64,000 nt of DNA, taken from assembly GCF_024584705.1 (NCBI RefSeq), contig NZ_CP097384.1, positions 3,658,001-3,722,000 on the forward strand, in the 5' to 3' direction. The translations under genes and the position numbers were made by a program. Within the stretch, counting starts at the first letter, position 1. The number at the start of each line of letters is the position of its first letter. The stretch comes from Blastopirellula sp. J2-11 (GTDB lineage Bacteria; Planctomycetota; Planctomycetia; Pirellulales; Pirellulaceae). Below, one piece after another: positions 39,489 through 49,112 of the stretch. Below the pieces are notes generated by a model. That model was not told where the DNA came from and did no database searches. It saw nothing but the letters and a program-made list of their open reading frames with translations.

Positions 39489-42400
39489 TTATTTGACGAA
39501 CTCGATTTCGCCCCACGTCACTGGATGCAGCATTACTTCGCCGGGAATGTCATCGACGAGCATCGTGGACGGATTGGCCCAGTAGGATCGTAATTGCGTT
39601 TCGTGCCCTGCGGGGTCGCCAAAGGTGACGCCAAAGTCGCCGCGGTAGGCAGCGTCAGGCTCGATCTTCCAGCCCAGCGCGTTTAACGGAACTTTGACTT
39701 CTACCGAGTATCCGCCGCGATAAGTTTTCACGGCGACATCCGCTGCGGCTAGTTGCTCGACGTTGTCGACTTGCTCGCCGCGCCACGGCGAGGTGAACTC
39801 GATGGGGTTCTTCCCTCCGGGCTTGCGATGTTCGTACAAGACAGCTGTCGGCTTGCTTTCAAAAGGGGCGATCATCAAACGCTTGTCTCCGGAAACCGGT
39901 GAATTTCGCCGCGGGTTCGCGGTCGGGTCGGTCGCAAACTGGAAGTCAACCGAATCGCCGGTGGCGAATAGCGTATTCCAGCGTCGCCCTTGATTCACAA
40001 AGGGGGAGCCATCTTCGACGCGATAAGCGAGATACAGGTTTTGCTCATCCCAACTTCCCCACATCTCGACCGGAAACTTCCCCTGTTGGTCCCAGTGGAG
40101 GACAGGGGAGTCCTTCCATTCTTTCAGATCGCCGTCAATCGTTGGCGGCGTCTTCGTCATGACGATCACGACTTGCTTGGCTTGTTTCGCTTCGACCAAC
40201 AGACGCATGTTCTTTTGCTCTGCGGCGTCAGCCTGTTGCTTGGAGACCGTTAGTTCTCCAGAAATTCGGACTGCCTGGTTGATGCCCGAAATGCCAAAGA
40301 GCCGATAGCTGCCGTGACCAATTTGCACGTAGTACTGGCCATTTTCCTCGGACCGGCCGAAGTAGCCTCCAAAGATTTCTCCCCCCAGACGATAGGCGTC
40401 ATTCACATAGCTGATGCGAACGTCGCTAAACATTTCGTCCAGATAGAGTCCGTCGCTAGTCAGCAAAAAACAACGCCCATGATTTCCGTTAAGCATGAAG
40501 ACGTCGGCTTGATCGTCAAAGGAGGCCATTCCCAAAAAGAACAACGTTCCCTGCATTACGCCTGGTTCAGGCAGCGGCGCTTTGTGGGATCCATGGACGC
40601 CGCTCCATTGATTCGCGAAACTCCACAAATGCTTGCCGTTGGCGTCGTAAGCGTTCATCTCGGGATCGGAGTTAATCACAAACCGTCCAAAGCGATCGTC
40701 GTACGACGCCGCATTGTGCCGGTTGTTTCCAGGCGTCAACGCGATATCGGATGCGTTGGCGACCGCCTCGGCGAGCGTGGGGTAGTTCGGCGCGCCTTGT
40801 TTGGTGAAGCCATTCGGTTCCAGCGTGGCGATTTTCACCTGACCATCGATCACCAGCGGCGCCTTCATGCTCAATCCTAAATGCCGATGCCCCCACGACG
40901 AGCCGCCGAAGTTGACCGATTCATCCGTGAATTCAAATTCCTCCTGCTGTGGTTCTCCGTCGTTGTTACGATCGATCCATAGCACGCCTGGCCCCTTTTG
41001 TGCGTAAGGCTTGCCATCCCCCTTCTGGCCCACTCTCTCGTTCTTCCGCTGCTCAGGCCAACGCTCATAGAAGGCGTCAATATAGGCTTGCGGAGGTCGC
41101 CAGTTGCAGCCATAGCTGAAGTGATGCGTGTTGGACAAAGCGGCGCAGTCCTGGATCGATCCGTCGGCGTGAACTTCGGAGACGGTCGTGATCTTTCCAA
41201 AACCGATCAGAAACGTGCGGCCTTGTTCGCGCACGATCTGGTAATGCAGCGGATGGTAATGCTCAAAATGGGCGTCATCCACCGCCAAGACGTGCGTCGG
41301 CCGCGCCGCTTGATTTTTAAAGTCAAGCTCCCAACGGCAACCGAGACCAACCCAGTGACGGTGACTTCGAGGATCGAAGCCGGCGCCGGTTCCACCGTAG
41401 TGAGGCACGCCGAACTTTTCGTAGACGACTTGATTCTTGTTCAGATCCCAAGCAAGAATTCGTTTAGGGCTCCAGCGGTCTTCCGTAACCCATAGCTTGC
41501 CATCGGGGCCAAAGCCGATCCCTTCAGGATTAACGATGCGGGAGGGATCATATTTGCCTGCGTAAGGCCCGCCAGGCGAGCCAATCTTCGTGAGGAACTT
41601 TCCTTCCGCGGTGAAGCGATGGATCTGGTGCGAATTGCGATCACTCACCAGGATGTCGCCGTTGGACGCGATGGCAATCCCGGCAAGGTCAAGATTTCCG
41701 GCAGGAACAATCAACTTTTGATCGCGAAGTCGAACCACTCCCCGGTCGGCGGCGACAAAAACATCATCGGCCGCATCCATCATGCGAGGCCCTTGGACAG
41801 GGATCTTCTTAACTAGATCGCCAGACCCCGCGTCGAGCACGAATACCGCACTGTGCTGTCGCGAACCGACGTAGATTTGGCCATCATGCACCGCCAATCC
41901 GCCCAGATTATAGCCTTGCAAAGCTGCATTTTTGGAGCCGGGCCCGATCTGCATTTCGTCGACGATCAGGTGACGCTTCTTCCCGGGAAACTCGACCATC
42001 TTGCCGCTTTTGATGTCATATCGCACCAAAGACAGATTCCAAGTCGCTTGCCATTGATCGCTCTTAAAATCGATTCCCCGCGTCCCTCCCCAGGTGAAGC
42101 CGTCTTGAGCGCAGTACAAATAGCGGTCGTCGGCGGCGATCGCATCGTGATTGATTCCCAAACCATGTTGATGCTCATACCCTTGCACCCACTTCCCCTC
42201 TGCGTCCAAAGCGATCAACGCCCAGCCCCCTTCGGTGACAGGAGCAGCGCAGAAGACGTATTCTCCATTGCTGGTCACATCATGAATGGTCGAGTGATTG
42301 GGGCCCCATGGCTGGATCGTTGGTTCGTCGCCGTTGGCGAAGTTCATCAAGTAGTTCGGCTTCAGGCCGGGATGACTAACGCCTCGCCAGCGGTATTTGC

Positions 42401-44759
42401 CTGGAGGAACGAGCCGGCCGCGTTCGTCGAGTCCATCCCAGGCCACGCGATGCGTTCCCGCTGACATTGTCTGCCCAGAGATCAAGTTGCGGATGCGATC
42501 CCCCTTGTCGTCCTCGACGACAATCGTCGCTTTTCCATCCATCGGCTGCTGGAACTCTACCCAAATCTCATTTCTCTGCTCGGAGACGCGCCGTTGGTAT
42601 TCCGAGAAAGAGAGTACGGACCAGTCGTTCATGTTCTTCGAGAGCGGACGGAACGTCGCTCGGCGATCGACATGCCCTAGGCGCTCGCGCCGGTCGACAA
42701 CCCCGTTCCAGGTGAGAGCCGCTCCCCAGCGGATCTCGTTCCAGTCTGCTTCCGAATCGACCAGCGAGGATGCTGGTACTTGGAAGTGGAAACCCTCCTC
42801 GGTGATCAGCGCACTGGCGGCATCAAGCACCACCGATTTCGTCCCCCCTAGGCCGAGTTCTATTTCCGGCGGCGGCGACATCTCGGTTCGTAATGCAATG
42901 AACAGCATTCCCTGTTCTCGTCGCAACGCGATCGCCGCAGACGGTCCGCCAAGGTTGCTGACATCCACAAAATCACTTGCCGCAAACAAGGAGTGCGACG
43001 GCGGCGAGAACGTAATGTGCGCCGCTACCGATTGCTCGGGGGCTTTGGCAAGCTGTTCTAAGCGCACAATGCGTTGATTCGCCGAGTCGTAAACGACGAC
43101 GCGATTACCTTGTACAGCGACATGGGTCGGGGAATCGAGCGTATCCAACGACTTCCCCGCCTGGTCAAGCTGCCCGAACTGGTCGATCACGCGATGACTC
43201 GCGGGATCCAGCAACAGTACGCGGTGTCGCTGGGTGTCAGAGACAGCCAGTTGGGTTCCATCGCTCTGAATCGAAATCGTATCGCCGAACGGCTGGGTCG
43301 AAGTCCCTGCAGGTCGATTCCAACGCTCCACCTCTTGCCAGGGCTGATCTCCATTCTGCGCGAACGCGACAACCTGACCTTCACTGGCGGCATACAATTT
43401 TCCTTGGGCGTAGGCCAAACTCGTACAGCCACGAAGCCTATCCAACTGAATCGGCTGCGGAGCCCCTGCGAGCCGTCCTTGGGACTGAAGGGGGATCTGG
43501 TATCCGGCGCCGTTCGATTTCACGACGATCATCCGCAACTCTCCCTTCTCTGTAGGAATGACGGCAGCACCGCGTAGTTGCTCGACGTCCTTTAGCCCCT
43601 TTAGGCCATCGGTCTCGTATTTTGACCATCCGTGTTCGTCGATAAAGGGGCCCGTCGCGAGGAACGGATTGGAGTGCCGCTGCTGCAGGACGCAGATTGA
43701 TTTTCCATCCAGTGTGATCGGCTGGGCATGATTCTGCGAAGCAGGAGCGCCGATCGTGCGCGGCGCATCTGGCGTATCGTTCCAACGCCATGCTCCAAAA
43801 TGGGTCCAGATATTCCCATCCTGATCGAGTCCCAGTCCCTGAATGTCGACGGCCGGGCCAATCCGTCGCACAAGACGAAATTTGCTTTGGTCTTCGTCCC
43901 ACTTTGCGATCTGAATGATTCCTTCCATGCCGGTCACGGCAAAGAGATCGTCTTGAAGGGAGGTCATCCCCCGCCCTGTAGAAAGATCAGCGCTTTCCGG
44001 CAGGAATCCAATGAACGAGCCAGACGCTCCTCCGAGAACGACCCCAGGCGCAGGTTCCAATTGACTGTTGTAACGCTTGATCGTTCCATGCGAACTGTAG
44101 GCGTACCAATAGTCGCCCAGTCTCCGCGGTCGATCACCTCCGATCGGCTTCGGAAAGCCATCAACCGGTCGTCCAGACTTCCAGGCATGCATCCCTGCGC
44201 CTCGCCGCTTCGCGTAGATCGTGCCGTTTGGGCCGATATTGATTGAATCGATCGTTTCCGCAAACTTGACGATTGGTTCTCGCTGGCCGCTGTTGGGATC
44301 GAACCACTGCAGCTCGCCGCCGCTGGCAATCACCACTCGGCCATCTCTTGCGTTACACGACATTCCGTTGACTGAGGTAGCGACGCGTTGCGGCACTTCT
44401 CCCTGCTTTGCATCCACCGGCAACGTATAGACGGAACCTCTTAGCAGGAGGACTAACAGATCGCCCGAGAGTGCGAGAACATCATCGCGCGAGTTGGTGC
44501 GAGGAATCTCGAATGAGCCGAGAAGTCGACCATCGATCGAATAATGGGCTAAGCGACCATCGCCGGCTCGTTCCCATAGTCCCCCTTGCTGGTCTTGGAC
44601 CACGCCCAGTCCATAGATCGCATGGTCGGCGAACCGGACTAATTCCGCCCCGGCTTCCCCCGAGTTACCTAGTACGCCGACGACACGCAAATCTCCCGCA
44701 GAGAGAGTTTGTGCATAGCAGACAACCAAAAGAAGCAAGGAGAAAAAGGGGCGAATCAT
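39489..44759 (-). CDS. Giant secreted NHL-type beta-propeller protein with FlgD-like and CBM9-like domains (1756 aa)
   Basis: Signal peptide [21 protein letters not shown]. The first 700 residues and the region about 850-1330 are built of beta-propeller repeats with NHL-like blades ([48 protein letters not shown]). Around residue 740 a FlgD-like Ig domain appears ([16 protein letters not shown] then [20 protein letters not shown] with KYRWRG). The last 220 residues (from about 1535) are CBM9/DOMON-like: [19 protein letters not shown], then [13 protein letters not shown]. Probably extracellular or periplasmic, binding a glycan or cofactor. Very large proteins of this kind are typical of planctomycetes; no catalytic motif is seen. 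Confidence 0.75.
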   Translation of the reverse strand: MIRPFFSLLLLVVCYAQTLSAGDLRVVGVLGNSGEAGAELVRFADHAIYGLGVVQDQQGGLWERAGDGRLAHYSIDGRLLGSFEIPRTNSRDDVLALSGDLLVLLLRGSVYTLPVDAKQGEVPQRVATSVNGMSCNARDGRVVIASGGELQWFDPNSGQREPIVKFAETIDSINIGPNGTIYAKRRGAGMHAWKSGRPVDGFPKPIGGDRPRRLGDYWYAYSSHGTIKRYNSQLEPAPGVVLGGASGSFIGFLPESADLSTGRGMTSLQDDLFAVTGMEGIIQIAKWDEDQSKFRLVRRIGPAVDIQGLGLDQDGNIWTHFGAWRWNDTPDAPRTIGAPASQNHAQPITLDGKSICVLQQRHSNPFLATGPFIDEHGWSKYETDGLKGLKDVEQLRGAAVIPTEKGELRMIVVKSNGAGYQIPLQSQGRLAGAPQPIQLDRLRGCTSLAYAQGKLYAASEGQVVAFAQNGDQPWQEVERWNRPAGTSTQPFGDTISIQSDGTQLAVSDTQRHRVLLLDPASHRVIDQFGQLDQAGKSLDTLDSPTHVAVQGNRVVVYDSANQRIVRLEQLAKAPEQSVAAHITFSPPSHSLFAASDFVDVSNLGGPSAAIALRREQGMLFIALRTEMSPPPEIELGLGGTKSVVLDAASALITEEGFHFQVPASSLVDSEADWNEIRWGAALTWNGVVDRRERLGHVDRRATFRPLSKNMNDWSVLSFSEYQRRVSEQRNEIWVEFQQPMDGKATIVVEDDKGDRIRNLISGQTMSAGTHRVAWDGLDERGRLVPPGKYRWRGVSHPGLKPNYLMNFANGDEPTIQPWGPNHSTIHDVTSNGEYVFCAAPVTEGGWALIALDAEGKWVQGYEHQHGLGINHDAIAADDRYLYCAQDGFTWGGTRGIDFKSDQWQATWNLSLVRYDIKSGKMVEFPGKKRHLIVDEMQIGPGSKNAALQGYNLGGLAVHDGQIYVGSRQHSAVFVLDAGSGDLVKKIPVQGPRMMDAADDVFVAADRGVVRLRDQKLIVPAGNLDLAGIAIASNGDILVSDRNSHQIHRFTAEGKFLTKIGSPGGPYAGKYDPSRIVNPEGIGFGPDGKLWVTEDRWSPKRILAWDLNKNQVVYEKFGVPHYGGTGAGFDPRSHRHWVGLGCRWELDFKNQAARPTHVLAVDDAHFEHYHPLHYQIVREQGRTFLIGFGKITTVSEVHADGSIQDCAALSNTHHFSYGCNWRPPQAYIDAFYERWPEQRKNERVGQKGDGKPYAQKGPGVLWIDRNNDGEPQQEEFEFTDESVNFGGSSWGHRHLGLSMKAPLVIDGQVKIATLEPNGFTKQGAPNYPTLAEAVANASDIALTPGNNRHNAASYDDRFGRFVINSDPEMNAYDANGKHLWSFANQWSGVHGSHKAPLPEPGVMQGTLFFLGMASFDDQADVFMLNGNHGRCFLLTSDGLYLDEMFSDVRISYVNDAYRLGGEIFGGYFGRSEENGQYYVQIGHGSYRLFGISGINQAVRISGELTVSKQQADAAEQKNMRLLVEAKQAKQVVIVMTKTPPTIDGDLKEWKDSPVLHWDQQGKFPVEMWGSWDEQNLYLAYRVEDGSPFVNQGRRWNTLFATGDSVDFQFATDPTANPRRNSPVSGDKRLMIAPFESKPTAVLYEHRKPGGKNPIEFTSPWRGEQVDNVEQLAAADVAVKTYRGGYSVEVKVPLNALGWKIEPDAAYRGDFGVTFGDPAGHETQLRSYWANPSTMLVDDIPGEVMLHPVTWGEIEFVK

Positions 44760-44891
44760 CGGAGACTCGTGCAGGGAGGAAATTGAGGGAGGGAGAATCG
44801 GCGTTGTTCCTGTACGCAGGATGCGCGCAGGAACAACGCTCTTGGGATGTAGTGATACGCTGCGCGCTCGAAAGAGCCGCAGTGCAAATGG

Positions 44892-45281
44892 TTATCGACT
44901 CACCAAATCAAATTCATATTCATTGACGCCTGGCTGCACTTCCTTCTGGAGATCCGATTTGGAATTGTACTTGGCAGGAACCAATTCTGGCGCCGTTTGT
45001 CCATTTTCTTGCGAGATCGCGGTCGAAACTAAGACGCGATGACTGCCGATCAATGCTCCGGCGGCGGTTCCCGTATATTGCAACTCAAATACGCCGTTGG
45101 CGTCGGTTAATCCATAGGACGGACGACCTTGCGTGGGCTGGAATTGAACTTGGGCGTTAGGAAGCGGACTCCCATCAAGTTTGACGAGTCCTTTGACTTC
45201 CCCCAAGTCACTATTCGCGCCAGGGCCACAGCCAACGAGAGCGATCGTCGCCAGAACAATAAGTGCGATTGGGGCTTTCAC
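44892..45281 (-). CDS. Lipoprotein with carboxypeptidase-regulatory-like domain (129 aa)
   Basis: Starts at GTG: MKAPIALIVLATIALVGCGP with lipobox LVGC, so the mature protein is lipid-anchored at Cys18. The rest is one beta-sandwich of the transthyretin-like regulatory type: VKGLVKLDGSPLPNAQVQFQ, GLTDANGVFELQYTG and a C-terminal strand. Small lipoproteins of this family accompany DUF1559 genes in planctomycetes, and here the DUF1559 gene is directly upstream. Role unknown. Confidence 0.8.
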   Translation of the reverse strand: MKAPIALIVLATIALVGCGPGANSDLGEVKGLVKLDGSPLPNAQVQFQPTQGRPSYGLTDANGVFELQYTGTAAGALIGSHRVLVSTAISQENGQTAPELVPAKYNSKSDLQKEVQPGVNEYEFDLVSR

Positions 45282-45399
45282 GAGATACTCCAGTATCTTT
45301 CAAAGTATTCCATACGAAAAATTCGGTAACGAGAAGGACTCGTTGGGCGCCGTTTTGTCGAACCAAGCACGCAACGAGTAGATTTATATCCCAAGAGCT

Positions 45400-46398
45400 T
45401 TAGAACGCCGGAATCGCGTGACCATCTTCGATCCCAATCAGATACTCAAACACGCTATTCACCGATGTGTTGGTGTTTAAGTCGATCGTTTCGGGGATAA
45501 AATTGACCGACCCATCGAAGAAGACGAACTGGGCGCCGCCGGGATGTTGGCTGCCAAACGTCTTGCCGCGATCATTGTCTGTACCGCCGCTGAAGTTGAT
45601 CGGATAGTAGCAGGAGCCGCCGATGTCAAACATAAAGTCTTCATTGTTCGTATCGGCGCTGCATGTTCCGATCCAGGTCGGCACGGTTCGATTCGCGGAA
45701 TAGGCTGCCGTCTTTCCGTAGGAACGCTCGCCAACGGCAATCGTGTTGCTAGAGCCGTCCCCAATTTTCGCGAATCGGGTTTTGCTGTTGAGCCCAAATC
45801 CGCCGATCTCTTGGCCGATTTCATCTTTTTCGCGACCGGCCGTATTGTCGTGCGAAGCAACATAGCTGGCAGTTGCGAGAAAGTCGTCATCATCAATCTT
45901 CTCGGCGAAAAAATTGCGACCATGCTCAATCCCACTCACCTGTGCGTCAGCCGAACTACTGGGACAGAGAAAACTGGAAACAACCGTTGCGCAAGCGGCG
46001 GCCGATTCCGCCGGATAGGTCCCTTCGCCGATTCCGCCGAGTTCGTATAAAGCGCCCTGCTCGTGGAAAGGCAACAAAAAAGCGCACCAACCCCACGCTG
46101 TCTTACGAGTTGTGTCCATCGTCAACTGACCGGTCCCACCGCCTATCGAGCGGGTGTCTTCATAGGGAGACGTGTAGATAAACATCGGCGGGAACACGAG
46201 ATGGGTATCGTGATAATTGTGCAGCGCCAGTCCCATCTGCTTAAGGTTGTTGGAACACTGAATTCGGCGAGCCGCTTCGCGCGCTTGTTGTACTGCAGGC
46301 AATAACAGGGCGATCAAAACGCCGATAATGGCGATCACAACTAGTAGTTCTACCAGCGTGAAGCCTGGACGCTTGGGATGCGATGATGAGCGAGACAT
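45400..46398 (-). CDS. DUF1559 protein with type IV pilin-like N-terminus (332 aa)
   Basis: Start chosen at 46398 (GGGAG ten bases upstream): MSRSSSHPKRPGFTLVELLV. The N-terminus is a textbook prepilin signal: GFTLVELLVVIAIIGVLIAL with cleavage after Gly and Glu at position 5, followed by LLPAVQQAREAARR. The body is the DUF1559 domain: NNLKQMGLALHNYHDTHLVF, later VGERSYG and the C-terminal FGSQHPGGAQFVFFDGSVNF. Such proteins are expanded in planctomycetes and may be secreted through a pseudopilin-type system. Substrate and structure formed are unknown. Confidence 0.9.
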   Translation of the reverse strand: MSRSSSHPKRPGFTLVELLVVIAIIGVLIALLLPAVQQAREAARRIQCSNNLKQMGLALHNYHDTHLVFPPMFIYTSPYEDTRSIGGGTGQLTMDTTRKTAWGWCAFLLPFHEQGALYELGGIGEGTYPAESAAACATVVSSFLCPSSSADAQVSGIEHGRNFFAEKIDDDDFLATASYVASHDNTAGREKDEIGQEIGGFGLNSKTRFAKIGDGSSNTIAVGERSYGKTAAYSANRTVPTWIGTCSADTNNEDFMFDIGGSCYYPINFSGGTDNDRGKTFGSQHPGGAQFVFFDGSVNFIPETIDLNTNTSVNSVFEYLIGIEDGHAIPAF

Positions 46399-46852
46399 AG
46401 TGACGAGAACTCCCGTAAAATTACGACGAAATGACAGTACGTGAATAAGAAAATGAAAGATAAGCGAGACATCCCCCAATGCACCAACAGAACCGCCCAG
46501 CCAGCAATTTAGACGAGCCGAAACGCAGGTTTCGACAGCGGAAGGGGGCAGAACGCCAATCCACGGTATTGGAATTCAAAATAGGCCTTTCCCGAGAAGT
46601 AAGAGGCGAAGTCAATAAACCGTCGCGTATGGCCTCCTCTTGCTTTTGTCGTACAACGGGGGATCCTGACCGCCAATTCGACAAAAAAGCTCAAATAATA
46701 AAAAAACGCTCGACTCTGTTCGTACGCAAATCGTTCCATCCATTTCACCCTTTTCTCTGTAGACGATTGCTGAACTCCAGCGAGCGGCGCTCAAGAAAGA
46801 ATGTCAGGTTATCTCCATTACCGACAAATGCTTCATAGAAAGACGCGATAGC
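46399..46852. other. Intergenic stretch between divergent DUF1559 and sigma factor genes
   Basis: No coding frame is supported. It must hold both divergent promoters; I see no convincing -35/-10 pair or long palindrome. The segment from 46500 to 46740 is moderately AT-rich. Confidence 0.4.
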
Positions 46853-47404
46853 TTGTGTACGAATAGAAATGCGGTGGATGTGGATCAGCAAAAGCATCAA
46901 AGGTTTGCGGAACTGTTCGTCCGCAACGAGGCGGCCGTCTATCGCTACATCGTTAGCCTGATTCCCAATCGCGCCGATGCCGACGAGTTGTTCCAACAAA
47001 CCAACCTCACGCTATGGACCATTTGGGATCGTTACGATCCTGATCGAGAATTTTTGTCGTGGGCGTTTGGCATCGCGCGAAATGAATTTCGGAATTTCAT
47101 CCGACGAAGAAAAAATAGGCATTGTGAGTTGACTGACGATGTGATCGCCGAACTGACCGAACGGCGTCTTCGTGAACAAGAACATTTAGTAGAACAGCAA
47201 GAAACGCTGAACGACTGCCTGGAAAAGCTGCCGTCGAAACAGCGTGATCTCATTCACCTTTGTTATGGAAGCGAGGCGTCCATGAAGGTTGTCGCGAAAC
47301 AGCGGGGACAATCCCCCGATGCGCTCTACAAAGCTTTACAGCGTATTCGCGACCTGTTGTACGATTGCGTCCAACGGAACCTCGTCTTGGCAAGTCGATC
47401 ATGA
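46853..47404 (+). CDS. ECF-type RNA polymerase sigma factor, Rhodopirellula family (183 aa)
   Basis: Region 2 is clear: RFAELFVRNEAAVYRYIVSL, ADELFQQTNLTLWTIWDRYD and REFLSWAFGIARNEFRNFIR (region 2.4-like helix). Region 4 is CLEKLPSKQRDLIHLCYGSE with the following HTH MKVVAKQRGQSPDALYKALQ. The length is typical of the Rhodopirellula/Verrucomicrobium sigma-70 family. The start is uncertain: TTG 46853, GTG 46874 or GTG 46880, with weak ribosome binding sites. Its stop overlaps the ATG of the FecR-like gene (ATGA), so the two form a regulator pair. Confidence 0.9.
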   Translation: MCTNRNAVDVDQQKHQRFAELFVRNEAAVYRYIVSLIPNRADADELFQQTNLTLWTIWDRYDPDREFLSWAFGIARNEFRNFIRRRKNRHCELTDDVIAELTERRLREQEHLVEQQETLNDCLEKLPSKQRDLIHLCYGSEASMKVVAKQRGQSPDALYKALQRIRDLLYDCVQRNLVLASRS

Positions 47405-48996
47405 GCAAATTTAATCCGCACTCTTCCGATGAACTGATGAGCCTCGCTCGCGGCTATTGCGATGAGCGACTGGATGCTGCGCAGGTGCGCCGTCTTGAGG
47501 AATTACTTCGGGAGAACCCAGAGAACCAGCGGCGCTTTATCGGTTATCTCGATCTACATGCTCGCCTTTGCTGGGAGGCGCGTAGCGGCGAGCCGATTCT
47601 CGCAGAGCCTCATGAGCCGAAACTGACGGCGCCTCCTTCATCCGCGCTTCCCCGAGCAGTCTGGTTCTCGGCGGCCATCGCGCTAACGCTGTTGATGGGC
47701 TTCGTTGGGTGGACGTTTCGCATCCATCCCACAGCGCCTCCGATGCAAGCGATCGGCTTGGCGACCGTTGTTCGCGCCGTCGGACGCTGGGGAGACGATC
47801 TAGAAACGATTCGGCCCGGCCTCAAACTCGAAAGTGGGATCTTCGAGTTATCGCAAGGCGTTGTCGAATTGGCGTGGCCTTCTGGGGTTCGCATGATCCT
47901 TGAATCGCCGGCTCGCCTGGAACTGGTCGATCATCAAAAAGCAATTTTGCATACGGGACGCGTGGTGACTCGAGTCCCACCGAGCGGAGCCGGTTTTGTG
48001 ATCGAAACCGAACGCGTTCGCCTAGTCGATTTCGGAACCGAGTTCGGCGTCTCGGTCGGATTGAGCGGTTCGACGGACGTTCAAGTCTACGAAGGAGCGG
48101 TTGACGCCTATTCTCACGTGGTCAATGACCAAGTCCCGCAAGACAACCGCTTGCATGCCGGCGAAGCGTATTCGTTCGATAAAACGTCTCGCCCATTGCC
48201 ATTCGCTCCGGAAAGATTTCTTCGCACCTTTCCCCAAACGCCGCCTAAGACCAAATCCGAACTCGCCTACAATCACAGCGAAATCGAAATGATCCATGTC
48301 CGTCTTGCGGACCAACCTCCGGTCATTGACGGCGATCTAGCAGATTGGGATCTATCCGCAGCGTTCACCACCGCGTGTATCGAACCCTATGCGGCGACCT
48401 ACCACGCGGAAGGAATGATTCGGTATGACGATCAACGGATTTACATCGCGATGCATATTGCAGATCCCGCACCGATGGCCAGCATGACAGATCCAGAGAA
48501 AGAGCCGGACTTCTTTTGGACCGGGGGGAGCGTCGTGCTGCGTGTTGGCGCCGACAACCAACTGGGCTGGCCGCTTAATGCGTCAAAACCGGGAACTCCT
48601 TTGCAGGGCCGCCAACGCGACCCGGCGAAAGATGCGAGCCATCAAGTCGTTCACATCGGCATGTGGTACTCAAAACCGAAAGACGCGTCGCAATTAATAC
48701 TGCAATACGGCATCAGGTGTGACGAGCAAGTTCTTACCTCGGAGGGCTGGCAAGGCGCATTCCAACGCGATGCCGACGGCCTTGGCTACACCTTGGAATA
48801 TGCAATCGACTACGAACTGCTCCATGCCAGTCCGCCTCAGCCCGGCGACGTATGGCCTTCCACATTGGCGATTCACTGGAGCGACCAGGAAGGTCGGACC
48901 TGCATGGGACGGCTGCTCGACATCACGCATCAAAGTCAAACTCCTTTTCGAACGTTCGACGCTGCGACCTGGGGCAAACTCGTTTTCGACCCATAA
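47401..48996 (+). CDS. FecR-like protein with C-terminal CBM9-like domain (531 aa)
   Basis: Starts at 47401, overlapping the sigma gene stop. The first 75 residues (SDELMSLARGYCDERLDAAQ and following) resemble an anti-sigma zinc-finger-type helical domain, without the Cys/His set. One transmembrane helix lies at about 79-102 (WFSAAIALTLLMGFVGWTFR). A FecR domain follows (about 115-265), with VRLVDFGTEFGVSVG and VYEGAVDAYSH. From about residue 300 there is a CBM9-like domain: PPVIDGDLADWDLSAAF, then RIYIAMHIADPAPMAS. This suggests an anti-sigma protein that senses a glycan outside the cell and controls the neighbouring sigma factor. Confidence 0.8.
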   Translation: MSKFNPHSSDELMSLARGYCDERLDAAQVRRLEELLRENPENQRRFIGYLDLHARLCWEARSGEPILAEPHEPKLTAPPSSALPRAVWFSAAIALTLLMGFVGWTFRIHPTAPPMQAIGLATVVRAVGRWGDDLETIRPGLKLESGIFELSQGVVELAWPSGVRMILESPARLELVDHQKAILHTGRVVTRVPPSGAGFVIETERVRLVDFGTEFGVSVGLSGSTDVQVYEGAVDAYSHVVNDQVPQDNRLHAGEAYSFDKTSRPLPFAPERFLRTFPQTPPKTKSELAYNHSEIEMIHVRLADQPPVIDGDLADWDLSAAFTTACIEPYAATYHAEGMIRYDDQRIYIAMHIADPAPMASMTDPEKEPDFFWTGGSVVLRVGADNQLGWPLNASKPGTPLQGRQRDPAKDASHQVVHIGMWYSKPKDASQLILQYGIRCDEQVLTSEGWQGAFQRDADGLGYTLEYAIDYELLHASPPQPGDVWPSTLAIHWSDQEGRTCMGRLLDITHQSQTPFRTFDAATWGKLVFDP

Positions 48997-49112
48997 CGCA
49001 TCACGGCTTTTCCATTCAAACGCTTTTCGTCCCAGCCTCGCGACTGGCCGTCCATTGTGCATGCGCTCCTTGATCGTGCGGCCCGACCTTTTGCATCGCA
49101 ATAGAGAATGAG